From positions 1 to 45,800 of the forward strand of contig CAMBVX010000009.1 of NCBI GenBank assembly GCA_945871085.1: a DNA stretch of 45,800 bases, in the 5' to 3' direction. This document shows positions 39,317 to 45,800 of this stretch, piece by piece; positions within the stretch are counted from its first letter, which is position 1, and every line of letters starts with the position of its first letter. The stretch comes from Opitutus sp. GAS368. GTDB lineage: Bacteria; Verrucomicrobiota; Verrucomicrobiia; Opitutales; Opitutaceae. The notes beneath the pieces are model-generated. The model was not told the DNA's origin. It saw nothing but the letters and a program-made list of their open reading frames with translations, and did not search any database. A program made the position numbers and the translations under genes.

Positions 39317-41089
39317 TCAGATCAGTGAGCGGGGCAAGGCCGGCTGTTCACCCGTGGCCGCAGTTGCCCGGGATTCCGCGACCACTTTGTCCGATTCCAT
39401 TTCGTGGACCGTCGTGACGCTCAAGACTTCTTCGATCGTGGTGATCCCCTCCTCCACCAGCCGTCGGCCATCTTCGGAGAGGGTCTTCATCCCGGCGCGG
39501 CGCGCGGACTCACGAATCGCATCGGTCGAACTGTTTTTAAGAATGAGCGAACGAATTTCGCTGCTCGAATCCATCCATTCGAAAATCGCACGGCGACCAT
39601 GGTAGCCCGTATTGCGGCACTCGCGGCAACCGACGGCGCGGTAAACTTCCGCCTTGGGCGAGATCCCCAATTTGGTCCGATAAACGTGCGACTCCGGCGT
39701 CGTATCCACTTTCCGACAATGCGGACACAGCAAGCGCACGAGCCGTTGGGCGAGCACCGCTTCGAGCGAGGAGGCGACGAGATACGGCTCGACGCCCATG
39801 TCGACGAGACGCGTGAGCGCGCCCGCGGCGTCATTGGTATGCAGCGTCGAGAAAACCAAATGCCCCGTCAGCGAAGCCTGCACGGCGATCTGCGCCGTCT
39901 CCTGATCGCGGATTTCACCGATGAGCACGACGTCGGGGTCGTGGCGGAGGATCGAACGCAGGCCGCGGGCAAACGTGAGGCCGGATTTCTCCGAAACCTG
40001 GATTTGGTTCACGCCTTTCAGCTGATACTCGACCGGGTCTTCAATCGTGATGATCTTGCGCTCGGAGTCGTTGATTTCGTTGAGCGCCGTATAAAGCGTC
40101 GAGGTCTTGCCGGAGCCAGTCGGACCGGTCACGAGCACGATGCCGTGCGGGAGCTGAAGCACGCGCTCCAAACACGTGAGCTCGCGCTCGCCCATGCCGA
40201 GATCACGGGCGCCGCGGAGCTTGGAATTCTGCCGCAACAAACGCATGACGACGGCTTCGCCGTGGAGCATCGGGATGATCGATACGCGGATATCCACCTC
40301 GGCGTCTTCGATGCGAACTTTAATACGTCCATCCTGCGGGAGGCGTTTCTCCGCGATGTTGAGATGGCTGAGGATTTTTACGCGCGCCACGATCGCGGGC
40401 TGGAAACGTTTGATCTGCGCCGGCACCGGCACCTCCTGCAAAATACCGTCGATGCGGTAGCGGATGCGTAACTCGTCCTCGAAAGGCTCGAGGTGAACGT
40501 CCGACGCGCGGAGCTCGATCGCGTCCTTGAGGACTTGGTTAACGAACCGGATGATCGACGCATCCTCGGCAGCTTCGTCGAGATTGTTGTCGGTGCCCCC
40601 ATCTTCATCGACCACTTGCAAACCCGCCTCGTCGTCGAGCGTATCAATCGTGTCCGCCCCGACGCCGAGCCGCTTTTTCATTTCCCGCTGGATCACCTCG
40701 GTCGGGGCCAGCACGGGACGGAGACGGAGCCCCGTGAGCGCCTTCAATCCATCGAGACCCTGCGTGGCGAAGAGCCGGCTCGTCGCGATCTCAATGTGAT
40801 TGTCGACGCGCCGCAGCGGGAGCAATTCATCGCGCAGCAGCAGGCGCGCCGGAAACAACGAGAGCACCTGTTTGTCGGGCTCGAGTTCGTCGAGCGCGGC
40901 GTAGCCGACGCCGTATTCCTGCGCGAGCCAGCGCAAGACGCGCTCTTCGGTGAGCGCGTCGGCCGGAGGATGCTGCGCGAGAAATGCGCGCGCATCCGTG
41001 GTCGTGAGCTGTCTGGCCGCGATCATGCGGCCGAGCAGTTCGGGCACAGCGTTATGGGCGCTGCCTACGGGGGAAGATTCGGTCAGCAC
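39317..41089 (-). CDS. gspE: T2SS ATPase GspE
   Basis: No ATG fits; a GTG at 41089 (VLTESSPVGS) gives 590 residues and lies 16 bp after the previous stop, while the frame back to 41383 is a shadow. The N1 domain is near residues 15-150. The ATPase core has Walker A GPTGSGKT at 322-329, an Asp box and Walker B region HDPDVVLIGEIRD near 383-395, and a His box (LVFSTLHTND). A zinc-binding four-Cys module has C455, C458, C488 and C491 (CPHC, CREC). It powers pseudopilus assembly as a hexamer. The C-terminal tail after about 550 is unstructured. A second GTG at 41047 is an alternative start. Confidence 0.9.
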   Translation of the reverse strand: MLTESSPVGSAHNAVPELLGRMIAARQLTTTDARAFLAQHPPADALTEERVLRWLAQEYGVGYAALDELEPDKQVLSLFPARLLLRDELLPLRRVDNHIEIATSRLFATQGLDGLKALTGLRLRPVLAPTEVIQREMKKRLGVGADTIDTLDDEAGLQVVDEDGGTDNNLDEAAEDASIIRFVNQVLKDAIELRASDVHLEPFEDELRIRYRIDGILQEVPVPAQIKRFQPAIVARVKILSHLNIAEKRLPQDGRIKVRIEDAEVDIRVSIIPMLHGEAVVMRLLRQNSKLRGARDLGMGERELTCLERVLQLPHGIVLVTGPTGSGKTSTLYTALNEINDSERKIITIEDPVEYQLKGVNQIQVSEKSGLTFARGLRSILRHDPDVVLIGEIRDQETAQIAVQASLTGHLVFSTLHTNDAAGALTRLVDMGVEPYLVASSLEAVLAQRLVRLLCPHCRKVDTTPESHVYRTKLGISPKAEVYRAVGCRECRNTGYHGRRAIFEWMDSSSEIRSLILKNSSTDAIRESARRAGMKTLSEDGRRLVEEGITTIEEVLSVTTVHEMESDKVVAESRATAATGEQPALPRSLI

Positions 41090-41105
41090 AGCGGGAGTTT
41101 CCGAC

Positions 41106-41729
41106 TCAGGGTAATAGGCCGAACATGACCGCGATGGCCTCTTGGCGAACGGAGAGCACGGCCCGCAGCTCTTCCTGCGCTTTCGTGAGCTTCGCTTCGT
41201 GCTGCTTGCGCACGTCGCGCAGCCGATCGAGGCGGGACTTGATTTCAGCATCCGGCAACTTGTCAGTGATCGCCGCGCGCAACGCATCTTGCTCAGGATT
41301 GCCCGAGGGTCCGCGAGTCGGGCGAGTTCCGCCGCCGCCGCCGGGAGGACCGCCACCACCGCCGGGAGGACCGCCGCGCCCAATACCGCCGCCCGCGCTG
41401 CGGCGAATCTCGCTCACTTTGGTGAGGCGTTCGGAAATCAACGCCCACTCGGCGTCGTCGGTCACGCCGAACTGTTCGCGCAGGCGCTCCTGCATCGCCG
41501 CAGGATCGAAACTGCCGCGGCCACCTTTACCGCCGTTGTCGCCGCCATTCGCATCGCCACCTGGGCGTCGACGGCGATCGCCGTTGGGATCGGCAGGCGC
41601 GGTGTTTTGCGCGAAGACACCTACCGAGAAAGCACTGACCGCAGCCAAGAGGGCCACCGCGCGAAACAGGCGGTGGCGGGAACAGCACACAGCCGGAGCA
41701 AACGAAACGGAGGGTGAGATCGATTTCAT
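41106..41729 (-). CDS. small secreted Spy/LTXXQ-like protein, first gene of the T2SS operon
   Basis: The protein has 207 residues. The signal peptide (RAVALLAAVSAFSVGVFAQN) has a long basic front. An Asp/Gly/Arg-rich stretch follows, then a helical part (FDPAAMQERLREQFGVTDDA, EWALISERLTKVSEIRR), a Gly/Pro loop (GGIGRGGPPGGGGGPPGGGG) and a second helical part ending KLTKAQEELRAVLSVRQEAI. LTKAQEELR-type ends recall the LTXXQ motif of Spy/CpxP periplasmic chaperone-like proteins, but the match is loose. The gspE start is 16 bp behind its stop, so it leads the operon. A role in secretion or envelope stress is only suggested by position. Confidence 0.7.
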   Translation of the reverse strand: MKSISPSVSFAPAVCCSRHRLFRAVALLAAVSAFSVGVFAQNTAPADPNGDRRRRPGGDANGGDNGGKGGRGSFDPAAMQERLREQFGVTDDAEWALISERLTKVSEIRRSAGGGIGRGGPPGGGGGPPGGGGGTRPTRGPSGNPEQDALRAAITDKLPDAEIKSRLDRLRDVRKQHEAKLTKAQEELRAVLSVRQEAIAVMFGLLP

Positions 41730-41775
41730 GGGGATTCCTCACGTTGCAGCACGCGCGGCACCCCTGTAAACACTT

Positions 41776-41788
41776 ATCCTCTAAGGAT
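41776..41788. promoter_or_regulatory. 13-bp palindrome upstream of the T2SS operon
   Basis: ATCCT-CTA-AGGAT is a perfect dyad 47 bp before the start of the first operon gene. It may be an operator or part of the leader; no protein can be assigned. Confidence 0.35.
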
Positions 41789-41803
41789 TTCTCACAGATT
41801 GTG

Positions 41804-41851
41804 TGCGCAGAGTTTGCGCAGACGCCACCCCCTATGCGCAGAAATTGCGCA
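41804..41851. promoter_or_regulatory. tandem 17-bp dyads, NtrC-like enhancer candidates
   Basis: TGCGCA-GAGTT-TGCGCA at 41804-41820 and TGCGCA-GAAAT-TGCGCA at 41835-41851 have the same 17-bp size, 6-bp arms and 5-bp spacer. Their centres are 31 bp apart, about three helical turns. NtrC sites (TGCAC...GTGCA, 17 bp) have the same geometry and are often paired this way. They lie 75 and 106 bp before the first T2SS gene. The regulator is inferred, not shown. Confidence 0.55.
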
Positions 41852-41866
41852 TCGCCGGACCGGCGC

Positions 41867-41906
41867 AAAAAAGAGCGGGCGGCGCGCCACAACACGCACC
41901 GCCCGC
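41867..41906 (-). terminator. intrinsic terminator after the cheX/receiver-STAS operon
   Basis: On the minus strand GCGGGCGG at 41906-41899 pairs with CCGCCCGC at 41882-41875, and TCTTTTTT follows at 41874-41867. It lies 39 bp past the stop of the receiver-STAS gene and insulates it from the T2SS operon. Confidence 0.85.
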
Positions 41907-41945
41907 CAGTTCTCGTCTTAACACCCCTGACAATTCGTTGGACGC

Positions 41946-43109
41946 TCAGCCGACCCCCGCGAGTTGCGGAGTCGCGGATGCGCCCCGGCTGACACCGGCC
42001 TTGGCCTCGTCGAGCGAGTCGTAGAAAGTCCAGCCGCGCGTATCTTCGAAGCCTTTGCACTCGGAGATGATTTGCGCGTTGCCGACCAACGTAAACTGCA
42101 TGCCGAGGTCGCGGCAGATCTGCATGGCCTGAAAGAGCAGTTTGATCACGCCCATGTGGAGCGTGCGGAGTTGATGAATATCGATGACCACTTTGTTGAG
42201 TCCCGCCTCGACCGCATCGGAAAACTTGGGCTTCAAGTAATTCGCGGCCTCCGCGATCACGACCGGCGAGCAATTTTCGGGCAGGCGCATCACGAGGCAC
42301 CCCTGCTCCGTCGCGTAGTAACGCTGCGAGGTATCGAGATTCATCGCCTTGGCGATCTTCGTTTCCAAGTCGGCCGTATCGATGGGCTTGGTGATGATCG
42401 CGCTGAAGCCGAGCGTCTGGGCCTGCTGCTGCTGGACGGTTTCCGTTTTCACCACGAGCGCGAACACCGGCGTGTATTTGGTCTTCACGTTGGTGCGAAT
42501 AAGGCGGAAGAGAGTGAAGGCCGATTCTTCCGGCAACGAGAGACTGACAATCACCACATCAGGGGCCGTCTTGGCACACTGATCGATCGCTTCACCCTGC
42601 GTGCTGACGCCACGGATTTTCCACGGGGTGTGCTTCAAGCCTTCCTGAATCTGCTGCACGATGGCCGGCTTGTCCTCGACCACAAGAATGTCGGCAGGGT
42701 CAAAAATAGACTTAGCCTTCGAGGCCGCATCGTTCAACGGCTTGAGATCAATGACGCGACCGCATTTTTCGAGCAGCGTTTCCTCCTTGAAGGGCTTCAC
42801 GAGATAGTCCCGCACGCCAATTTTGGCGATCTTGAGCACGTTATCGCGACCACCCTCGGCGGTGAGCATCATCACGGGTATGGCCTTGAGCGCGGGGTCC
42901 GACTTCAGTTTTGTGAGCATCTCGACGCCGTCCATGACTGGCATCGTGACGTCGAGGAGAATCAGGTCAGGCATTTCCTTCGCGGCGATGGCGAGGCCTT
43001 CGACGCCGTTACCCGCCTCGAGAATTTCGCAGTCATAGGCCTTGAAGGCCTTCTTCACAATAATGCGGACGGTCTTGGAATCGTCTACGGTGAGAACTTT
43101 GTAGCGCAT
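41946..43109 (-). CDS. receiver + pseudo-receiver + STAS protein
   Basis: The protein has 387 residues. Receiver 1 at 1-118 is complete and CheY-like (D9, D10, D53 in LLDVTMP, T83, K105 in VKPF). Receiver 2 at about 139-255 keeps E145, D146 and K241 (TKPI), but the phosphorylation position is Ser189 (VIVSLSLP) and the switch Thr is Val219, so it cannot be phosphorylated normally. A STAS domain at about 268-375 (VVIDIHQLRTLHMGVIKLLF) also lacks the usual phosphorylatable Ser. Receiver 1 probably receives phosphate from CheA, with the rest serving as a protein-binding output. It starts 21 bp after cheX and ends at a strong terminator. The three-domain plan is uncommon. Confidence 0.85.
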   Translation of the reverse strand: MRYKVLTVDDSKTVRIIVKKAFKAYDCEILEAGNGVEGLAIAAKEMPDLILLDVTMPVMDGVEMLTKLKSDPALKAIPVMMLTAEGGRDNVLKIAKIGVRDYLVKPFKEETLLEKCGRVIDLKPLNDAASKAKSIFDPADILVVEDKPAIVQQIQEGLKHTPWKIRGVSTQGEAIDQCAKTAPDVVIVSLSLPEESAFTLFRLIRTNVKTKYTPVFALVVKTETVQQQQAQTLGFSAIITKPIDTADLETKIAKAMNLDTSQRYYATEQGCLVMRLPENCSPVVIAEAANYLKPKFSDAVEAGLNKVVIDIHQLRTLHMGVIKLLFQAMQICRDLGMQFTLVGNAQIISECKGFEDTRGWTFYDSLDEAKAGVSRGASATPQLAGVG

Positions 43110-43130
43110 GGTAGTAGAAAATAATGGGAT

Positions 43131-43652
43131 TCAATCTTCCGACTTGATGAGAATGTCGGCGACCACGCGGTGTTCAGCGCAGTCAAAATAGTAAATGTGA
43201 CGAACCGCTTGACCGATCGATTCGATGGAGAAATTACTGCCGCGCAGGATCGAAGGGATCGTCAGTTTGCAGGGGTAACCGGCGTCGCAGAGCGCGTTCT
43301 TAAAGCTTCCAACGGTCATATTGGTCAACTCCCCGATCGCGTCGTTGATCACCTCGTCACCCGCTTCGTCCAACTCAACTTCGGTCATGCCGAGCAGGTG
43401 GCACGTGCCCAAACGAGCGAAAGCCAAGTCAAAGTGCAGGTAGATGAGACCGTTGATGTCACCCACAAAACCGACGGTGCCGACCACCTGGGGGCGATGG
43501 CCTTCGAGGCCGCTGCGGGCCTCAGCGTCGCTCCGAGGGATCTGGGCGCTAGACGTCGCCTCACGGCCCAGCATGGTCTTGAAGACATCGGCGACCGCGC
43601 GGTTAATATGATCGCGGATCAAAGTTTCGGTAATTTCAGCGGTAGCGGGCAT
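43131..43652 (-). CDS. cheX: CheX-type chemotaxis phosphatase
   Basis: The protein has 173 residues from the ATG at 43652. The CheX fold is shown by HINRAVADVFKTMLGREA near 15-32, VVGTVGFVGDINGLIYLHFD near 56-75, the active-site motif E108-L-T-N111 in DAIGELTNMTVGSFKNAL, and the C-terminal LTIPSILRGSNFSI. CheX dimers remove phosphate from CheY-like receivers using the ExxN pair. The receiver-STAS gene follows after 21 bp, so its receiver 1 is the likely partner. Transcription probably starts at the sigma-28 site 33-59 bp upstream, tying it to flagellar gene control. Confidence 0.85.
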   Translation of the reverse strand: MPATAEITETLIRDHINRAVADVFKTMLGREATSSAQIPRSDAEARSGLEGHRPQVVGTVGFVGDINGLIYLHFDLAFARLGTCHLLGMTEVELDEAGDEVINDAIGELTNMTVGSFKNALCDAGYPCKLTIPSILRGSNFSIESIGQAVRHIYYFDCAEHRVVADILIKSED

Positions 43653-43684
43653 AGGGAGGAACGGGGTTTTCCGAGATGCCTGTT

Positions 43685-43711
43685 CTATCGGCCCGTTCTT
43701 CCAGGGGTTTA
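43685..43711 (-). promoter_or_regulatory. near-consensus sigma-28 promoter for cheX
   Basis: On the minus strand TAAA, 15 bp, then GCCGATAG differs from the flagellar consensus TAAA-N15-GCCGATAA only at the last base. The predicted transcription start is near 43677, giving a leader of about 25 bases before the cheX ATG. Confidence 0.65.
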
Positions 43712-43732
43712 ACGCGGAACTCGCTCAAACTG

Positions 43733-43769
43733 AAAAAAAATCCGCCTGCGGCGCATCGGCCCGCCAGCG
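43733..43769 (-). terminator. possible weak terminator after the FlbD/NtrC-like gene
   Basis: On the minus strand short GC stems (such as GGCG...CGCC and CGCC-GCA-GGCG) are followed by eight T at 43740-43733. The stem is only about 4-5 bp, so the call is tentative. It lies about 80-110 bp past the regulator's stop. Confidence 0.35.
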
Positions 43770-43845
43770 CCCCCGACACGGCCCTACCGCCGCCTGCGCC
43801 AGTAGCGTCGGGGCACCCGCGGAACGCGGGGGACCGACCGCGCCG

Positions 43846-45333
43846 TTACGCCTCGGCCGGATCGATCCCCGCGTCCACCGGAGCACCCGCCTCGCGGTAT
43901 TCTTGCAGCTTGTTTCTCAACGTCCGAATGCTGATACCGAGCGCTATCGCGGCCTGCGTGCGGTTGCCGCCCGTCTGTTTTAATGCCGCCCGGATCGCAT
44001 GTTTTTCCAGCTCATCGAGCCGGAAAACCTGTCCCGCCGCATCCGTGAGTCCAGAGCCGGAGCCCGCACTCGCGCTCGCCGTCTCAGATTCATCCGCCGC
44101 CAGCGGCTCGTCGCTCACGCCCGCATGCGCCCACGGAAGCGTCGAGCTGGCCTCAGTGGGCGCAAGATCCCCGGGCAGTCCGAGCCCCGCCGCCGTGACG
44201 GGACGCCCCGGCTCCGAGAGAATCACGGCCCGCTCAATCGTGTTTTGCAATTCACGCACATTGCCCGGCCAGCGATAAGCCAGCATGGCCGCACACGCTG
44301 AATCGGAAAACCCGGTGACTTTGACGCCGTGCTTGCGGGTGAAGCGCCGGAGAAAGTGATCGGCCAACAATGGAATATCCTCCACGCGCTCGCGCAGCGC
44401 CGGCACATGCACCGGAAAAACATTCAACCGGTAATACAGATCTTGGCGGAATTCACCTTTGCCGACGTGCGCCAACAGATCGCGATTCGACGTGGCAATA
44501 ATGCGAACGTTGACCTTGATCGTGCGGCTGCCTCCGACCCGCTCAAATTCACGCTCCTGCAATACGCGCAGCAGTTTCGCCTGTAGGGCCGACGGGATTT
44601 CACTCACCTCATCGAGCAGTAACGTGCCGTTGTGGGCCAGCTCGAAGCGCCCTTCCCGTCGCTCCGTCGCGCCGGTGAACGCCCCGCGCTCGTGGCCGAA
44701 AAATTCGCTCTCGATCAGATGTTCCGAGATCGCCGCACAGTTCATCTTGATGAACGGCTGCCCGCGCCGGGGACTGCGGCGGTAGAATTCGCGCGAAACC
44801 ATCTCCTTGCCGGTGCCGCTTTCGCCGGTGACAAGCACCGTCGCATCCGTCGGTGCCACGCGTTCGACGAGCTGCCGCAACCGCGTCATCGCCGGACTGC
44901 GACCGACGAGCAGCGCATCGTCGTCCTCCGGATCGTCGCTGAGGAGGCGGCTGACGCGCACGAGTTGCCGGTAGGTCTGCGCCTTGCGCAAAATGACATC
45001 AATCTGGCTCGGCGAAAAGGGCTTCATCACGTAGTCGAAGGCGCCCGCGCGCATGCACGCCACGGCCGACTCGATCGAACCAAAACCGGTGACCATGACC
45101 ACCAGCGGGCGCTCGGGCAGCGCCGCGACGTGCTCAAGGAACTTCAGGCCGTCGCCGTCCGGCAGCCGCAGATCGAGCATCATCAAGTCATACGGCTCCC
45201 GCGCGAGATGGGCCGACGCCTCCGCGAGATTCGCGGCACAACTCACCGGCAATTTGTGCCGCGAAAAAATGGCCGTGAACAGATTGCGGATCACCAAGTC
45301 GTCTTCGACGATCAGGATTTTCTCAAATGACAT
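43846..45333 (-). CDS. FlbD/FleQ/NtrC-like sigma-54 activator response regulator
   Basis: The ATG at 45333 (MSFEKILIVEDD) gives 495 residues; the frame to 45402 adds a front without homology. The receiver (LMMLDLRLPDGDG with the phosphorylation Asp, VTGFGS, MKPF) is followed by an AAA+ domain with GESGTGKE, a canonical GAFTGA loop and LLLDEVSEIP, then an Ala/Ser/Glu-rich linker of about 60 residues and a Fis-type helix-turn-helix (TGGNRTQAAIALGISIRTLR). Such regulators often switch on flagellar middle genes. Position upstream of a sigma-28-driven chemotaxis pair fits this, but the target is inferred. No partner kinase is next to it. Confidence 0.9.
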   Translation of the reverse strand: MSFEKILIVEDDLVIRNLFTAIFSRHKLPVSCAANLAEASAHLAREPYDLMMLDLRLPDGDGLKFLEHVAALPERPLVVMVTGFGSIESAVACMRAGAFDYVMKPFSPSQIDVILRKAQTYRQLVRVSRLLSDDPEDDDALLVGRSPAMTRLRQLVERVAPTDATVLVTGESGTGKEMVSREFYRRSPRRGQPFIKMNCAAISEHLIESEFFGHERGAFTGATERREGRFELAHNGTLLLDEVSEIPSALQAKLLRVLQEREFERVGGSRTIKVNVRIIATSNRDLLAHVGKGEFRQDLYYRLNVFPVHVPALRERVEDIPLLADHFLRRFTRKHGVKVTGFSDSACAAMLAYRWPGNVRELQNTIERAVILSEPGRPVTAAGLGLPGDLAPTEASSTLPWAHAGVSDEPLAADESETASASAGSGSGLTDAAGQVFRLDELEKHAIRAALKQTGGNRTQAAIALGISIRTLRNKLQEYREAGAPVDAGIDPAEA

Positions 45334-45595
45334 GGCGCAAGTTGGTGATGTAGGCGACGGAACAGATCGGGCGATACCACGTAACATCTGATGCGCGTGC
45401 AAACAAATGTTCCGGGCGCGCGACCCAGCGTGAGCCGAGCGGGTCTTCGCCGCGGCCTGTCGCCCGCCCCGCGAATTACACCGGTGGGAACTTCGCCCGT
45501 TGGGGTTGCCGCGGTGCTCCGCCCATGAGGATCCGCGCCCGAGTGCCCGGACCTCGCGCGTTTCCTCTCTTCGTGATCAGCACGGCGTGATTACT

Positions 45596-45800
45596 TCACC
45601 CGGCGAGCGCCCATCCGGCCACCCCGCGCGCTCTCGTCCCTGCCACCACGTAGTCTGGCAGCGGGCGATTGACGAAGCCGGCGGGCGGGGCTTGGGCGCG
45701 CTGGGCGGCGCTCCAGTCGTGCGCGAGTTGCCGACGAGGGAGCATCACGGCGTTGGGCGGCAGCAACGCGCCGAGTATCTGGCGCGCAAACGTGTCGTCG
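45596..45800 (-). CDS. C-terminal end of an unidentified protein (cut by window edge)
   Basis: The minus frame is open from the right edge to a TGA at 45596-45598, about 67 residues (ILGALLPPNAVMLPRRQLAH, NRPLPDYVVAGTRARGVAGW). No domain is recognised. The composition is plausible for a real protein, but the plus strand is also open here, so the call is uncertain. The 190 bp between it and the regulator at 45333 show nothing certain. Confidence 0.4.
   Translation of the reverse strand, partial: DDTFARQILGALLPPNAVMLPRRQLAHDWSAAQRAQAPPAGFVNRPLPDYVVAGTRARGVAGWALAG

Noticed and set aside
41090-41383. N-terminal extension of gspE to 41383
   Set aside because: It overlaps the Spy-like gene in another phase and is Ser/Arg/Cys-rich without homology; a GTG after that gene's stop fits better.
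41745-41763. Sigma-54 promoter (GG-N10-GC) just before the Spy-like gene
   Set aside because: Only the GG and GC pairs match, the rest of the -24 box is poor and the start would leave an 8-base leader.
1-45800. CRISPR array, tRNA, rRNA, integrase or complete insertion sequence
   Set aside because: No regularly spaced repeats with unique spacers, no cloverleaf or rRNA-like stretch and no transposase or integrase frame was recognised by eye.

Overview
The window is GC-rich bacterial DNA. It most likely comes from Verrucomicrobiota, order Opitutales (Opitutaceae-like). This is inferred from long TonB-dependent receptors with carboxypeptidase-regulatory-like N-terminal domains, a ceramidase-like hydrolase, a full type II secretion (T2SS) operon, chemotaxis genes and the lack of clear Shine-Dalgarno sites. 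No rRNA or tRNA was seen, so the placement is not proven. Almost every gene lies on the minus strand; cheW is the one clear plus-strand gene.

Left part (1-22,000) is an accessory region for uptake and breakdown of organic compounds. It holds a Tat-exported sugar phosphate isomerase/epimerase-like protein (cut by the edge), a secreted cyanophycinase-like peptidase, a BNR-repeat sialidase-like enzyme, a neutral ceramidase-like protein and five TonB-dependent receptors of about 1,000 residues. Nearly every intergenic gap here carries a copy of an unrecognised repeat of about 40 bp (core ACTGGATTTTCAGGGGGATC followed by GGATCCGGGAGGGGTTT). All copies have the same orientation. One copy supplies the stop codon of the sialidase gene, and another supplies the only in-frame ATG close to the ceramidase signal peptide. 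The region also has decayed pieces: an orphan STN-domain fragment ahead of one receptor, and an isomerase gene reduced to a signal peptide joined to its C-terminal end.

Middle part (22,500-26,500) holds an HDOD protein and cheA (minus) divergent from cheW (plus). Sigma-28-like promoter candidates lie in the gap, and a good intrinsic terminator follows cheW.

Right part (26,500-41,730) is one tightly packed T2SS operon transcribed leftward: a small secreted Spy/LTXXQ-like protein, gspE, F, G, H, I, J, K, a GspL/PilM-PilN-like protein, a GspM/PilO-like protein, a GspC-like protein, a secretin encoded as two separate exported proteins, then an NtrB-type kinase and an NtrC-type regulator. The secretin break falls inside the N3 domain. 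Two 17-bp dyads of NtrC-site geometry, 31 bp apart, lie upstream of the operon, suggesting control by the regulator encoded at its far end.

Far right (41,900-45,800) holds a cheX gene and a receiver/pseudo-receiver/STAS protein, with a near-consensus sigma-28 promoter in front and a strong terminator behind. After these come a second sigma-54 activator of the FlbD/FleQ/NtrC type and the end of a further gene at the edge. The chemotaxis parts are scattered, and no receptor, CheR or CheB is in the window.
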